A stretch of DNA of 64,000 bases from Acidobacteriota bacterium (GTDB taxonomy: Bacteria; Acidobacteriota; Blastocatellia; UBA7656). A model generated the notes under the pieces. That model was given only the letters and a program-made list of their open reading frames with translations, made no database searches and was not told the DNA's origin. The DNA is taken from the NCBI GenBank assembly GCA_040754075.1, contig JBFMDH010000007.1:1-64000 (forward strand), read 5' to 3'. Of the stretch, positions 43,713 through 53,266 are shown piece after piece (position 1 is the first letter of the stretch; the number at the start of each line of letters is the position of its first letter). The translations under genes were made by a program, and so were the position numbers.

Positions 43713-43825
43713 TTTTTTATAGGATTCAGGATTCAGGATTCAGGACTGAGGATTCGATTTGGTTATGCTTTTTGATAAACCAATTCGCAATCCGCAATCC
43801 GCAATCCGCAATCCGCCTCCGCCTC
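43713..43825. repeat. Two heptamer tandem arrays between pilB and pilT
   Basis: The unit AGGATTC occurs in five copies (43721-43755, the fourth degenerate), and the unit CGCAATC in four exact copies (43786-43813) followed by CCTCCG-type units. On the opposite strand the second unit is a circular permutation of GGATTGC, and the first of GGATTCA. These resemble the heptanucleotide repeats well known in cyanobacteria. Confidence 0.85.
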
Positions 43826-45574
43826 CTATTTCACGGTTTCTCTGACAACCTCTTCAACGGTCGTCGCGCCCATACGAATTTTTTCGATTCCGCTCATTCT
43901 AAGCGTCAACATTCCTTCATCAATCGCTTTACGACGCAATTCCAAACCCGAGGCGCCGACCAGCACCAACTCACGTAAATCTTCGGTCACTTCCATCACT
44001 TCATATAAACCGACGCGCCCTTTGTACCCGGTGCCATTGCAGGTCTGACAGCCCGCGCCTTTATAGGTTTTGATGTCGCCCGCTTCACTTGCCGGGAAAC
44101 CGACATCGATCATCGCTTCAACCGGCGTATGGATTTCCATCTTGCAATCCTTGCAGATTTTTCTAACCAGGCGTTGCGCTTGAATGAGGTTCACCGAAGT
44201 CGCAACCAGAAAAGGTTCGATACCCATATTCATTAAACGACTCACCGTTGATGGCGCGTCGTTGGTGTGCAAAGTGGAAAGCACCAGGTGACCGGTGAGC
44301 GCCGCTTTAACCGCGATTTCAGCGGTTTCAAAGTCGCGGATTTCACCGACGAGAATAATGTTCGGGTCCTGGCGCAAGAATGAACGCAAAGCGGCTGCGA
44401 AATTCAAGCCGATTGACTCTTTCATCTGCACCTGATTGATGCCTTGGAGGTTGAATTCCACAGGGTCTTCGGCGGTCATAATGTTGGTTTCGGGTGTGTT
44501 TAGACTTTGCAGCGCCGAATAGAGCGTCGAGGTTTTACCCGAACCCGTGGGTCCCGTAACCAGAACCATGCCGTAAGGTTTATTAATATTGCGTTTAAAT
44601 TTTTCCAGACTCTGCGGTTCAAAACCGAGTTGCGTCATATCCAGTCTGAGGTTTTCTTTATCGAGCAAACGCAGCACGAGTTTTTCCCCGAACATCGTCG
44701 GCAATGTCGAAACCCGGAAATCGAGTTCACGCGAACGGCCCTCCAATTTCACGCGGATTTTGATGCGCCCATCCTGCGGCAAACGCTTTTCGGCAATATC
44801 GAGCCGCGACATAATTTTCAATCTCGATGTCAAGGCATCGCGCATCTTCATCGGCGGATTCATAATGTTGTAAAGGATGCCGTCTATACGAAAACGCACG
44901 CGCAACTCTTTTTCATAAGGTTCAATGTGAATATCGGATGCGCCGCGACGCAGCGAATCAACCAGAATGACGTTCACCAGTTTGACCACCGGCGCGTCAT
45001 CTGCCATCTTCTCTAAATTTTCAAGGTCGATTTCATCCTGGGCATCTTCGACTTCTTCAAGGGTGTCGGCAAAATCACCATACTCATCCTGCGTCATGGT
45101 GCTTTCGGCTACCAGGTCTTCCATGACACGCGCAAGTTCGAGTTCTTTTGAGGTGCCGTAATATTTGGCAATCGCCAGTTGCAGAGTGGTTTCGCTGACC
45201 ACGACCGGTTCAACCGATAGCCCGGTCATAAATTTAATATCATCGATGGCGAAAACATTGGTCGGGTCGACCATCGCCAGAGTCAATGTCGAGCCAACTC
45301 TTGAAAGCGGTAAAACCATATAACGCTCGGCAGTCTCTTGTGGCACAAGATTCACGGCTGCCGGGTCGACTTCAAATAAATCGAGATTAACCGATGAGAC
45401 CCCGTAATGACGGCTGAGTACGGCAGTGACTTCTTCGTCCGACAACATTCCCAATCGCACGAGGGTTGAGGCAAGGCGGCCTCCATGTACTCTTTGATAG
45501 TCGAGCGCCTCTTTCAATTGTTGAGGCGTTATGAGGTTTTCATTTAGAAGTGCTTCACCGAGTTTAGCCGACAT
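43826..45574 (-). CDS. pilB: Type IV pilus assembly ATPase PilB
   Basis: The 582-residue protein has an N-terminal MshEN-like domain (about 1-150; ALDYQRVHGGRL, SVNLDLFEVDP), a Walker A GPTGSGKT motif near 343-350, an Asp box with AEDPVEF, a Walker B motif in ILVGEIRDFETAEIA, and a zinc site with two CxxC pairs near 485-520 (CKDC, CQTC). It drives pilus extension. MshEN domains can bind cyclic di-GMP; whether this one does is not shown. It heads the pil operon here. Upstream lies an 810-bp region with no pilin gene. Confidence 0.95.
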   Translation of the reverse strand: MSAKLGEALLNENLITPQQLKEALDYQRVHGGRLASTLVRLGMLSDEEVTAVLSRHYGVSSVNLDLFEVDPAAVNLVPQETAERYMVLPLSRVGSTLTLAMVDPTNVFAIDDIKFMTGLSVEPVVVSETTLQLAIAKYYGTSKELELARVMEDLVAESTMTQDEYGDFADTLEEVEDAQDEIDLENLEKMADDAPVVKLVNVILVDSLRRGASDIHIEPYEKELRVRFRIDGILYNIMNPPMKMRDALTSRLKIMSRLDIAEKRLPQDGRIKIRVKLEGRSRELDFRVSTLPTMFGEKLVLRLLDKENLRLDMTQLGFEPQSLEKFKRNINKPYGMVLVTGPTGSGKTSTLYSALQSLNTPETNIMTAEDPVEFNLQGINQVQMKESIGLNFAAALRSFLRQDPNIILVGEIRDFETAEIAVKAALTGHLVLSTLHTNDAPSTVSRLMNMGIEPFLVATSVNLIQAQRLVRKICKDCKMEIHTPVEAMIDVGFPASEAGDIKTYKGAGCQTCNGTGYKGRVGLYEVMEVTEDLRELVLVGASGLELRRKAIDEGMLTLRMSGIEKIRMGATTVEEVVRETVK

Positions 45575-46136
45575 AATTTTGAATTCAATCCCAGTTCCTG
45601 CTCCAACCGGAGCGAGTGAAATTCAACCTAACGAGGACAAGAGCTTATTCATCAAACAGCCCGGAGATTCCGTAGTGAGGAATGAATCATCTCAAGGCTG
45701 CGCGCTCTCGGAATGTATTGGGGGTGATTTCTAGCAGAATGCGACAGGTTCGGGTTTCGGTTGCAGGGGCAGCAGTTTATATCCAAGCTCTATGCGATAT
45801 TGTTTGGCATCAAACAATTTTAAGGGAGATAAATAAACCGCACCTACCTTTTAACATCCGACCTATACCATGTCAATAATAAATTCCGCCGAAGTTTTGT
45901 CGGTCTAAATTGAACCGTCGCTATGCTTAAAGGCGGTAAAAAAGCCAATAAAATTCGTGGATTTCCTCAACCAAAGCGCAGCGCCTACTGTAAAAAAACA
46001 GCGAACACCGAGACCGTTCATCAGGGAGGTATAAAACCGCGTTCCCCTTTTTTCCTGCATCAACAAGAATTTTGAGAACCGCCAAACGGTTAAACATTTT
46101 TCCGAAAATGCCACGCTGGAACGCGCGGCATTCCAC
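45575..46136. other. Intergenic region between pilB and the small RNA candidate
   Basis: No gene is supported. One hairpin AATGCCACG / CGCGGCATT (about 46107-46133, one mismatch) lies just before the -10 element at 46137. No sigma-54 site for pilB was found. Confidence 0.45.
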
Positions 46137-46142
46137 TATAAT
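46137..46142 (+). promoter_or_regulatory. Candidate -10 element of the small RNA
   Basis: A perfect TATAAT lies about six bases before the predicted RNA start near 46148. No good -35 hexamer is found at 16-18 bases, so the promoter remains uncertain. Confidence 0.45.
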
Positions 46143-46147
46143 GCGAG

Positions 46148-46305
46148 CGTGATAAAAGGGGAATTATTCTGATAGGAGTGGTAAAGCCTGCCCTTGTTCT
46201 TTAACCTTATATTGCCTTCGGTGGTGCTGCTTAACGGGTGGAACTGCCATTAATTGCCTTCGGTTAAGCGGACGAGGGCACACTTTACCATTCAACCGTT
46301 TTTTT
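46148..46305 (+). ncRNA. Candidate small RNA with two alternative folds (6S-like shape possible)
   Basis: A closing stem TGGTAAAG (46179-46186) / CTTTACCA (46283-46290) continues, after CC / CA, as an 11-bp stem 46189-46199 / 46270-46280 with two G-T pairs. Seven T (46299-46305) follow eight bases after the closing stem. Inside, TTAACC (46201-46206) can pair with GGTTAA (46262-46267), or GCTTAAC (46229-46235) with GTTAAGC (46263-46269), but not both. A 13-bp segment AATTGCCTTCGGT or a close variant occurs twice (46211 and 46252 regions). The long hairpin with a large inner loop resembles 6S RNA in outline; no sequence-level match to 6S could be confirmed. It may also be a riboswitch-like leader of the next gene. 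Confidence 0.5.
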
Positions 46306-46324
46306 AAGCAGATGGTCTGGAGTC

Positions 46325-46347
46325 ATTACTTTCACAGTCAAAGTAAT
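46325..46347 (+). promoter_or_regulatory. Hairpin in the leader of the 684-residue protein gene
   Basis: ATTACTTT (46325-46332) and AAAGTAAT (46340-46347) form a perfect 8-bp stem with a 7-nt loop, 36 bases before the ATG. It could be a terminator remnant or a leader element. Confidence 0.4.
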
Positions 46348-46383
46348 TCAACCTTGTAGGCTGGAGAAAAAGACTAGAGCGGT

Positions 46384-48438
46384 ATGGAAAAAACAGACCT
46401 GTTGGATGTCACCATTAACCAGGCGCTTAGTCTGGCATATTTCATTCATGGCGACAAAACCTTGGCTTTGCAAATTGTCACCAGTGCGTTGAACAAATTG
46501 GAAGTCGCGGTTCAGGCGCAAGACAAGCGATTGTATTATGAACCCCAGGGTCGAACCACCGCGCGCAAAGCCAGAAACCGAATTAATTATAATGAGAAAC
46601 ATCTCTTACAACGATTGATTTACCTGGAATCGGAACCTTATGAAAAGGAGAAAGAGCGCGAGGGCAAGCTCGATGAACGCCGCATGATTACGCATTTCAT
46701 CAAACATCTGGTGAAAATAACCCTCAAACGCAATTCTTTCTATGTCGCGCTCGGTATCAGTCGTTTGCTGCACAACTATACAACCGCTGAAGCCATGGAA
46801 ATTTATAATTTAGTGGTGCAAGACCCGGAGCGCGCCCGCGATGATTATTACTATCGCTCACGCAAGGGTCGATTGATGCAGGAGATGAAAGAGCGTTTCG
46901 GCGACCTGCTCAATCTCATCAAAGTCAATCGCGGCGAAGAACGGTTTGAACCCCGCCCTTCATCCAAACAGTTCAACGGGTTTGTTTTCGATTGCCTGGA
47001 TAATTTTACGCCCTGGGCAACGGCTTGTGTTATCCCGTCAAGCTATAACCCATTTGCCACTTCCCTAAAAGAGTTGGAATTTGATAGTCAAGACCCGGAT
47101 GCCGAACATCATATCGAAATCAATCGCACCCACACGATTCTGCATCCAGATTGTTTTACAAGGTTGGTAAAAGCATTGAAACTGAATCCTCCCAATGATC
47201 GCCTCGAAATCCCGAACTTTAATTTATCCACAAGCGCAACCGACAATCATCGCAACGACCCACCGACATTCGGTCGCGATGAGTTGGAAGCGATTAAATC
47301 ATCGCTTGACGAACAAGCTCATCGCCGCAAGCGATTTTCAGCAGGTCTGCTTAAAGTGGTAGTTGATGGCGCATTGATGGGCGAAATTGATTTGCAACGG
47401 GTTTGCAATCTCCAGGTCGAAATCGCAGAGGGCGCGGAACTGATTGAAATTATCGGCAACTCCAAAAATGAGGAGGTGCGGCTTGCCTCTTGTTTTATTC
47501 AGGCGCACCAGCCGACAAGCAAAAATACCATCACCCTTGAAGGCGGTCAGGAAATCACCTTTTCCCAAGCCCACAAAATCGACCAATATGGAGAAGTTGA
47601 AACCTCAACTCTCAACATCGATTATCGTGAGACGCGCGCCTTCAAAGCCGCTGCACTTGCAATTAATCACCGCATCAATCGTTTGGGTGATGCCTTGCGA
47701 ATCAATAATCTGGCAGGCGTAATCAAACCGGCGCTCGCCTTTATGCTGGTGGCGCTGCTTGGATTGGGCGTGTGGTTCTTTGCGATCAAAGGCGACCCAA
47801 GACCGTTGGAACAGGCAGATCACAATCAATCTTCTCCGCAACCGGAAAACCCTGAAGTTACGCCCAATCAATCACCGGATAGCAAACAGGCAGATAATCG
47901 AGATGAGCCAAATTCAGGGAAGATTCAAAATCAGGATAAACAAGAAAAGCCGCAGAAGCCTCGCAAATCCGATAATGACCGTTTAATAGCCTCTGACCGC
48001 AAACCAACTAACCCGGAAGATGCGGATGCAGTAAAGCCGGGAACCCGTTCAACGCAACCGGCGGTGAGTGGTCTGGCATTAAGCGAAATCAAACTGATTG
48101 GCATTCAAATCTCCTGCGACGATGCGCACTGTCAGGAATTGCGCACCCGTTTGATTGAAGGGTTATCTGCAAGCAATCGCTTTGCTTTTACGAACGATTT
48201 GAACAAAGCCGATGCCCTTTTAAAAATTTCTGATATTCGTGAAACTCCAAATGATTCGCAAGCTTCGGTGATTGCGCGCCTGGCAAATGCCAAAGGCTTT
48301 GTGCTCTTCCCTGCCAATCGCGGCGGTTCAGGTAATCGCTATAGAGGTCAGCCCGCAGAGGTTGCGCAAAAAATTATTAACGACCTGTTGGAAGAATCTC
48401 TAAAAGCCGCTAAACATCCAGCGGGGAATAAGCAGTAG
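46384..48438 (+). CDS. Unrecognised single-pass membrane protein opposite a CHAT protein
   Basis: The 684-residue protein has a helical N-terminal domain (about 1-200) starting TINQALSLAYFIHGDKTLALQIV, faintly like a sigma-factor region 2, then a middle domain to about 440, one membrane helix (about 447-467), a Gln/Pro/Asp-rich linker and a C-terminal domain (about 560-684). That last domain contains RTRLIEGLSASNRFAFTNDLNKADALLKI, a pattern seen in proteins that score peptide or lipoprotein variants (weak). The membrane helix suggests a cytoplasmic first part and an outer last part. It converges on the TPR-CHAT gene (225 bp between stops), so the two might be functionally linked. I do not recognise the family. 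Confidence 0.75.
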   Translation: MEKTDLLDVTINQALSLAYFIHGDKTLALQIVTSALNKLEVAVQAQDKRLYYEPQGRTTARKARNRINYNEKHLLQRLIYLESEPYEKEKEREGKLDERRMITHFIKHLVKITLKRNSFYVALGISRLLHNYTTAEAMEIYNLVVQDPERARDDYYYRSRKGRLMQEMKERFGDLLNLIKVNRGEERFEPRPSSKQFNGFVFDCLDNFTPWATACVIPSSYNPFATSLKELEFDSQDPDAEHHIEINRTHTILHPDCFTRLVKALKLNPPNDRLEIPNFNLSTSATDNHRNDPPTFGRDELEAIKSSLDEQAHRRKRFSAGLLKVVVDGALMGEIDLQRVCNLQVEIAEGAELIEIIGNSKNEEVRLASCFIQAHQPTSKNTITLEGGQEITFSQAHKIDQYGEVETSTLNIDYRETRAFKAAALAINHRINRLGDALRINNLAGVIKPALAFMLVALLGLGVWFFAIKGDPRPLEQADHNQSSPQPENPEVTPNQSPDSKQADNRDEPNSGKIQNQDKQEKPQKPRKSDNDRLIASDRKPTNPEDADAVKPGTRSTQPAVSGLALSEIKLIGIQISCDDAHCQELRTRLIEGLSASNRFAFTNDLNKADALLKISDIRETPNDSQASVIARLANAKGFVLFPANRGGSGNRYRGQPAEVAQKIINDLLEESLKAAKHPAGNKQ

Positions 48439-48663
48439 GACTGTAGAGGTTACACGCCCATATTGGTATGGGGTTTAATTTTCCTACTGCCTATTGCCCG
48501 CTGAGCCTCGCCTTTTATTTCAATGCTCAAAATCCTGACTACAGCAATGGGCTTGATGATTATGATGATTACCCAACAGCGAAATGATTGCTTGAATTTA
48601 CCCGATGTTGGTTGGGGCGCGGTCAATGACCGCTTTCTCAACCTCAATCGTTTTTAATCTTCA

Positions 48664-51600
48664 CTATTTCGGTTCGCCCTGCAAAACAAAAGCTGCCCAG
48701 TAATAGGGTGATGACCAGCGTTTATCTTTTGCCATCGAGGCTCTCACCGCTTTCAACGCCGCTGCCGCGCTCATCCCCTCTTTGAGCATCGCTCGATAAA
48801 ACCGTCCCATAAATTCTGCGGTCGCCTCATCGCTTACATCCCATAAACTCACCAGCACCCGCGCCGCGCCCGCATACATAAACCCGCGCGTCAGTCCCAC
48901 CAATCCCTCGCCGCGTATTTCTTTGCCCAGTCCCGTTCGACATCCTGAGAGCACCACCAATTCCGCAGGCAATTTCAAATTGTAAATCTCATGCGCCCGC
49001 AAAAAGCCGTTTACCTCATTGCCGCCCTCATCGACCATCGACAACACAATGCCTGAGAGTTCCGGGTGCGCGGTGTTTAAAAAACCGTGAGTGGCAAAGT
49101 GAATGATGCGGTAATCGCTCAACTCGCGGCTGGTTGCCGTCTCACGATTCGCCGCGAAATCAATCGCCGCTTTCCGTTGGGTTGAGGCAACCAGAGATGC
49201 GACAACCATCGCCTCTTTGCGTGTAAAAGGAATGCGCGGCAATGACAAACCTTCATTGCTCATCTCAACATCAGCCATCGCGCGGGTCATTTCGTTATCG
49301 AGGACTGCCGGTTTATGGCTTTTTTCTTTTAGCGAATTTTCCTCTGCTAGAGTAATGCCGCGAGATTGCGCAACCATGTTTGATAACCCTTTGCGATTCG
49401 CCTGGGCTGATTTCAATCGCTCATCAGCTTTATCGAAAACCGGGTCGGCAAATATGGCGATAGTCTTTGCCGCAGGTTTTCGGTCTTTCAATTCTCGCCG
49501 CATCACTGCAAGCGTAGAAATCGACGGGAGGCTCACGATTTCATTGGTGATGCCTAAATACCCAACCGTTGGTTTATGGTTGGGATTTCTGCTTTCCGGT
49601 TTCGCTACGGGTAACGCGGCAAACGGAATATATTGCAACGCGCCATCGCCAACGACCAGCAGCTTTTTGTTTTGAATTTGTGAGGCGACGGGCGCAAGGA
49701 TCATCCGGGAAAGCCCATTCGCAGCCTGTGCATATTCGGATTCGGCTTTGGCGATTCGCGCTTTACGTTCATCAACGGTTTCAAATTTCACTACTTTGTT
49801 TCGCGCCGCGAGCAAATCATAAACCTGCTTGGCTGCCGAATCGATTTCGGAACGCTTTGGCAAGTTAAAGACTTTGAGCACATTTGACGAAACCGCGAAC
49901 AGATAACTGCGGTCTTTGCCAAGCGAATATTCCAGCAACAAGGTATCATCATCAATCAATTGTTGTCGGATTTCATCAAGTGTCAGTGGTTGAGTCTTGG
50001 TTATCGCCGCATAACGCGGGCTGAGGCTTTGCAACTTCGCCTGAAATTCATCGGTTTGAATTTTTGCCAATTCATAATCTTTTCGCGCTTTTTCCAACTG
50101 TTCACCGGTGTGTTTGGCGTTCAGCACTTTTTGCAGTTGTTGACTCGCCTGATATAAACGCGATTGTAAATCCTTATCTTTTTCGAGCATTCCGGCATCC
50201 AAACCGGCTCGTAAATCGATTCGCGAACGCGCCAACGTATCGAGCAAGGTTCGGGCGCGTCCCCTTTCAACAAATTGAAACGCCAATGCGTCATAACCTT
50301 TGGTCGCATCCCGTTGATGCAATTGCATGAGTAAATCAACTTTTAAATCATAAAAATCTTTCAAGGATGCAAGAAATAATGTTCGTGCCGAATCAATCTC
50401 AATCTTGCTTCTAATGGATTCGATTCGCGCGATGGCTTTATCTACATTGGTCTGCGCCGCCTCAATATTTCCCGATTCGTTTTGAATACGGGCAATAGCA
50501 AACAGTCCAATCGCTTCATCCAGTGGATTGGCGGTTGCCATAACGATGGGCAAGGCTTGGTTGTAAAACTCAAGCGCCTTCGCCGTATTGCCCGCTGCAT
50601 AATTGATGGTTCCAAGATAACGCAGGATTCGCCCTTCCCCGACCCGATCACCTAAAGACCGTTTGATGGTAAGCGCCTGCTCACATTGCTCTATGGCTTT
50701 TTGCCGGTCGCCGAGCATGTGATAAGTGAGTCCGATCATTCCTTGTGTAGTGCTGGCATACCAGGGGTTTTTATTTTGTTGATATAAATCGTAAGCCTGT
50801 TGAAAAAAGTCCAGCGCCTTTTCATATTCGCCAAGTTGATAATGCGAAACCCCGATGCTGTTAAACACAGTGGATAGCTGACGAGTGTCCTTTTCCTCTT
50901 TTAAAATTGTCAGGGCTTGATGGTGAAAGACCAACGCCTTATCAAAATCCCGCATATTTTCATAGGTTCCGCCAATATTATTGAGCGCGAAGGCTTCCGA
51001 TAATCGACTTTTTCTGAGGCGAAAGATTTCCAGGGTTTCATTGAATCCTTCGAGCGCCTTAAACGGTTCGCCGACGCTTTTATAGATTGCCGAAAGGTTA
51101 TTGATGGTCTGCACAACCCCCGCATCATTTATTTCACGCCGTATTTTCAAAGCCTGCTGGCAATAGTCGATGGCATTGTCCTGGTCGCCTAATAGATTGT
51201 AATTGGCGCAGAGGTTATTGAGCGCCACGCCTTCATTTTGTCGGCTGCCGAGTTGTCTCGAAAACTCCAGGTATTTAAAGTTGTATTCCAGCGCTTTTCG
51301 ATGGTCGCCGGTGATAAAGAAATGCTCTTGCAAACGGTAATTGGCTTGCGATTCGAGTCTGCGGTCGCCGGATTTTTGACTGAGTTCAAGCGCCTTTTGA
51401 TAATAGACGAGGGCTTTTTCGGTTTCTAAAATCGCCCGGTGCAATGTTCCCAAATCAAGGTTGGCAATGGTTTCACCATACAGATCACCGACCGTCTGGA
51501 ATAAGCCGATAGCTTCTTCATATTTGGGGATGCCTTTTTTCCTGACCTCATTATTATTGGTCTGTAATAAATTAATGGCTTCACCCATGACAATGCCGGC

Positions 51601-52101
51601 TTTGACTCTCGTCTTATCCTGCTCAGTTGCGGCGCGTAAATCCTGAACCGCCAGTTTATATTTTCCTGATTTATTCTCCTGTCGCCATGATCTCACTTCG
51701 ACGAAATATTCGCCCGATTGCGGAGCAAGCAGAAAGCCTTCATCGGTTGCCAGGTTGGGCGCATAGCCTCGACTGTAACCAATCTCTTTATTATCGCCAG
51801 TAAAAAATGTCATCTTTAAGTTGAGTTGGTTTTCATAAAGAAAAACCCGCAAGAATTGCCCTGCCGCAAGGGTTACCGAATAGCGATGGATTTCACTATC
51901 TTTTTTGTCGCGCTCTACGGGTTGGGTGAGCGAAAGCGGTTGCACATCAATCGCTTCAGCTTTTTTCTGTGCCTGAGTTTGCGCCGGTAAACTGGATTGC
52001 CCCGACCACAGAAGCCAGACAACGCTTAAAAACAAACCGATTGTTTTTCGCTTATTGACGGTGAAGGGGCGAAGAAAAATTTCAACAGCTAAATTTGCCA
52101 C
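48664..52101 (-). CDS. Exported TPR-CHAT domain protein
   Basis: The 1145-residue protein has a signal-peptide-like segment (about 15-42, ending LPAQTQA), a PPC-like beta domain (about 60-150), a TPR array (about 180-560) with repeats of the form AIDYCQQALKIRREINDA, a helical linker, and a C-terminal CHAT protease-like domain (about 790-1145). The catalytic pair is H1005 in FATHGF and C1054 in SGCRTG. CHAT proteins are caspase-like peptidases. The signal suggests action outside the cytoplasm, unlike the defence-type CHAT proteases. TPRs should bind the substrate or partner. The neighbouring convergent gene is a membrane protein of unknown function. Confidence 0.9.
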   Translation of the reverse strand: MANLAVEIFLRPFTVNKRKTIGLFLSVVWLLWSGQSSLPAQTQAQKKAEAIDVQPLSLTQPVERDKKDSEIHRYSVTLAAGQFLRVFLYENQLNLKMTFFTGDNKEIGYSRGYAPNLATDEGFLLAPQSGEYFVEVRSWRQENKSGKYKLAVQDLRAATEQDKTRVKAGIVMGEAINLLQTNNNEVRKKGIPKYEEAIGLFQTVGDLYGETIANLDLGTLHRAILETEKALVYYQKALELSQKSGDRRLESQANYRLQEHFFITGDHRKALEYNFKYLEFSRQLGSRQNEGVALNNLCANYNLLGDQDNAIDYCQQALKIRREINDAGVVQTINNLSAIYKSVGEPFKALEGFNETLEIFRLRKSRLSEAFALNNIGGTYENMRDFDKALVFHHQALTILKEEKDTRQLSTVFNSIGVSHYQLGEYEKALDFFQQAYDLYQQNKNPWYASTTQGMIGLTYHMLGDRQKAIEQCEQALTIKRSLGDRVGEGRILRYLGTINYAAGNTAKALEFYNQALPIVMATANPLDEAIGLFAIARIQNESGNIEAAQTNVDKAIARIESIRSKIEIDSARTLFLASLKDFYDLKVDLLMQLHQRDATKGYDALAFQFVERGRARTLLDTLARSRIDLRAGLDAGMLEKDKDLQSRLYQASQQLQKVLNAKHTGEQLEKARKDYELAKIQTDEFQAKLQSLSPRYAAITKTQPLTLDEIRQQLIDDDTLLLEYSLGKDRSYLFAVSSNVLKVFNLPKRSEIDSAAKQVYDLLAARNKVVKFETVDERKARIAKAESEYAQAANGLSRMILAPVASQIQNKKLLVVGDGALQYIPFAALPVAKPESRNPNHKPTVGYLGITNEIVSLPSISTLAVMRRELKDRKPAAKTIAIFADPVFDKADERLKSAQANRKGLSNMVAQSRGITLAEENSLKEKSHKPAVLDNEMTRAMADVEMSNEGLSLPRIPFTRKEAMVVASLVASTQRKAAIDFAANRETATSRELSDYRIIHFATHGFLNTAHPELSGIVLSMVDEGGNEVNGFLRAHEIYNLKLPAELVVLSGCRTGLGKEIRGEGLVGLTRGFMYAGAARVLVSLWDVSDEATAEFMGRFYRAMLKEGMSAAAALKAVRASMAKDKRWSSPYYWAAFVLQGEPK

Positions 52102-52345
52102 TGATGCGACCTCCGACGAAAATTATTGCCGGTTGCAGATAACGTTGGGTTGGATTAAGTGCCTAAGAATAATTGCCCAAGTGGGAGTAATACTATCACC
52201 ATTTTTTTTTGCCGCTCAAGTCAATAGCATCGGGTTGGGATTTATTTATTTTTTGGTGTAATCTTTCAATTTAGATGGCACACGATGTGTAAAAACCACC
52301 GCAATCAATTATCTCTAAACAGCAAAAGGATTGTTATCCGAACCT

Positions 52346-52876
52346 ATGTCTGAATTGAAAAAACAGAAAGCGCATTTGCAATTCCACTTGAACGGCGAAC
52401 CGGTGGAGGTCGCTTTTGCTCCCCATAAAACGTTGCTCGAAGTCTTGCGCGAAGATTTAAATCTGACCGGCACCAAACATGGTTGCGAACTCGGCGAATG
52501 CGGCGCTTGCACCGTGTTAATCGACGGGCGGGCGGTGCTCTCTTGTCTGGTACTGGGTCTGGATTGTGAAGACAAAGAAATCCTCACCATCGAAGGCATG
52601 AGCGCCAACAATCAACTTCATCCGTTGCAGGAGATGTTTGCCGATTTAGGCGCAGCGCAATGCGGCTATTGCTCTCCCGGTTTTTTACTCGTTGCCAAAG
52701 AACTTCTCGAAAAAAATCTTCACCCGACGCGGGATGAAATCAAAGATGCTTTATCGGGCAATATCTGTCGTTGCACCGGGTACATTAAAATTTACGAAGC
52801 CGTTGAACTTGCCGCCGCCCGCATGCGCGGCGAAGCGGTCACGATTCCACAAGAGGTTGTTTACGGACTGGAATAA
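52346..52876 (+). CDS. [2Fe-2S] subunit of a xanthine-oxidase-family molybdenum enzyme
   Basis: The ATG at 52346 gives 176 residues. The plant-type ferredoxin domain has C47, C52, C55 and C67 (CELGECGAC...C), and the second domain has C106, C109, C141 and C143 (CGYC...CRC). Both clusters carry electrons between the molybdenum and flavin sites. The gene opens a set of subunits that, together with the FAD gene at 56731, resembles 4-hydroxybenzoyl-CoA reductase (HcrC role). The protein has no signal peptide and so is cytoplasmic. Confidence 0.9.
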   Translation: MSELKKQKAHLQFHLNGEPVEVAFAPHKTLLEVLREDLNLTGTKHGCELGECGACTVLIDGRAVLSCLVLGLDCEDKEILTIEGMSANNQLHPLQEMFADLGAAQCGYCSPGFLLVAKELLEKNLHPTRDEIKDALSGNICRCTGYIKIYEAVELAAARMRGEAVTIPQEVVYGLE

Positions 52877-52885
52877 ACGAGGTGG

Positions 52886-53212
52886 ATGATGAGTGTACGC
52901 CTGCCTGTCTATCAATCGGCAATTACCTACCCTGAAAGCGACGGCAAACCGACGGCAGAAACCGATTACCTGAGTGAGCCATTGATTGCCTATCGGCTTG
53001 AAGATGGAAAATTTGTTGAGGTCGAAATCATCAATGGTCGCTTAAGAAGCAATGCACCAGGCTTGGATATTGTTGACACTGGAAAAACTTTGCGCTTGGT
53101 CAACCCCAAGACGAAAAAGTTTTTACTGACCCCTGATGAAGCGATGGAAGCCGTTCAATCTCAACAAGCCAAATCGACAGGAAAAAAATCAACGAAATCG
53201 CCAAAGAAATAA
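52886..53212 (+). CDS. Small protein resembling the C-terminal part of Uma2-type proteins
   Basis: The 108-residue protein has LSEPLIAYRLEDGKFVEVE, NGRLRSNAPGLDI and LRLVNPKTKKFLLTPDEA, which match the beta-strand tail that follows the nuclease domain of many Uma2 (PD-(D/E)XK) proteins. The catalytic part is absent. The start follows GAGG by a few bases. It lies between subunit genes of a molybdenum enzyme with 9-bp and 54-bp gaps, so it is translated from the same transcript. It might be a domain recruited from an Uma2 gene. Confidence 0.65.
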   Translation: MMSVRLPVYQSAITYPESDGKPTAETDYLSEPLIAYRLEDGKFVEVEIINGRLRSNAPGLDIVDTGKTLRLVNPKTKKFLLTPDEAMEAVQSQQAKSTGKKSTKSPKK

Positions 53213-53266
53213 CTTGAATCATTCTGATATAGTCGGAAGGAAAACCAACCGACCGAAAAAACAATT

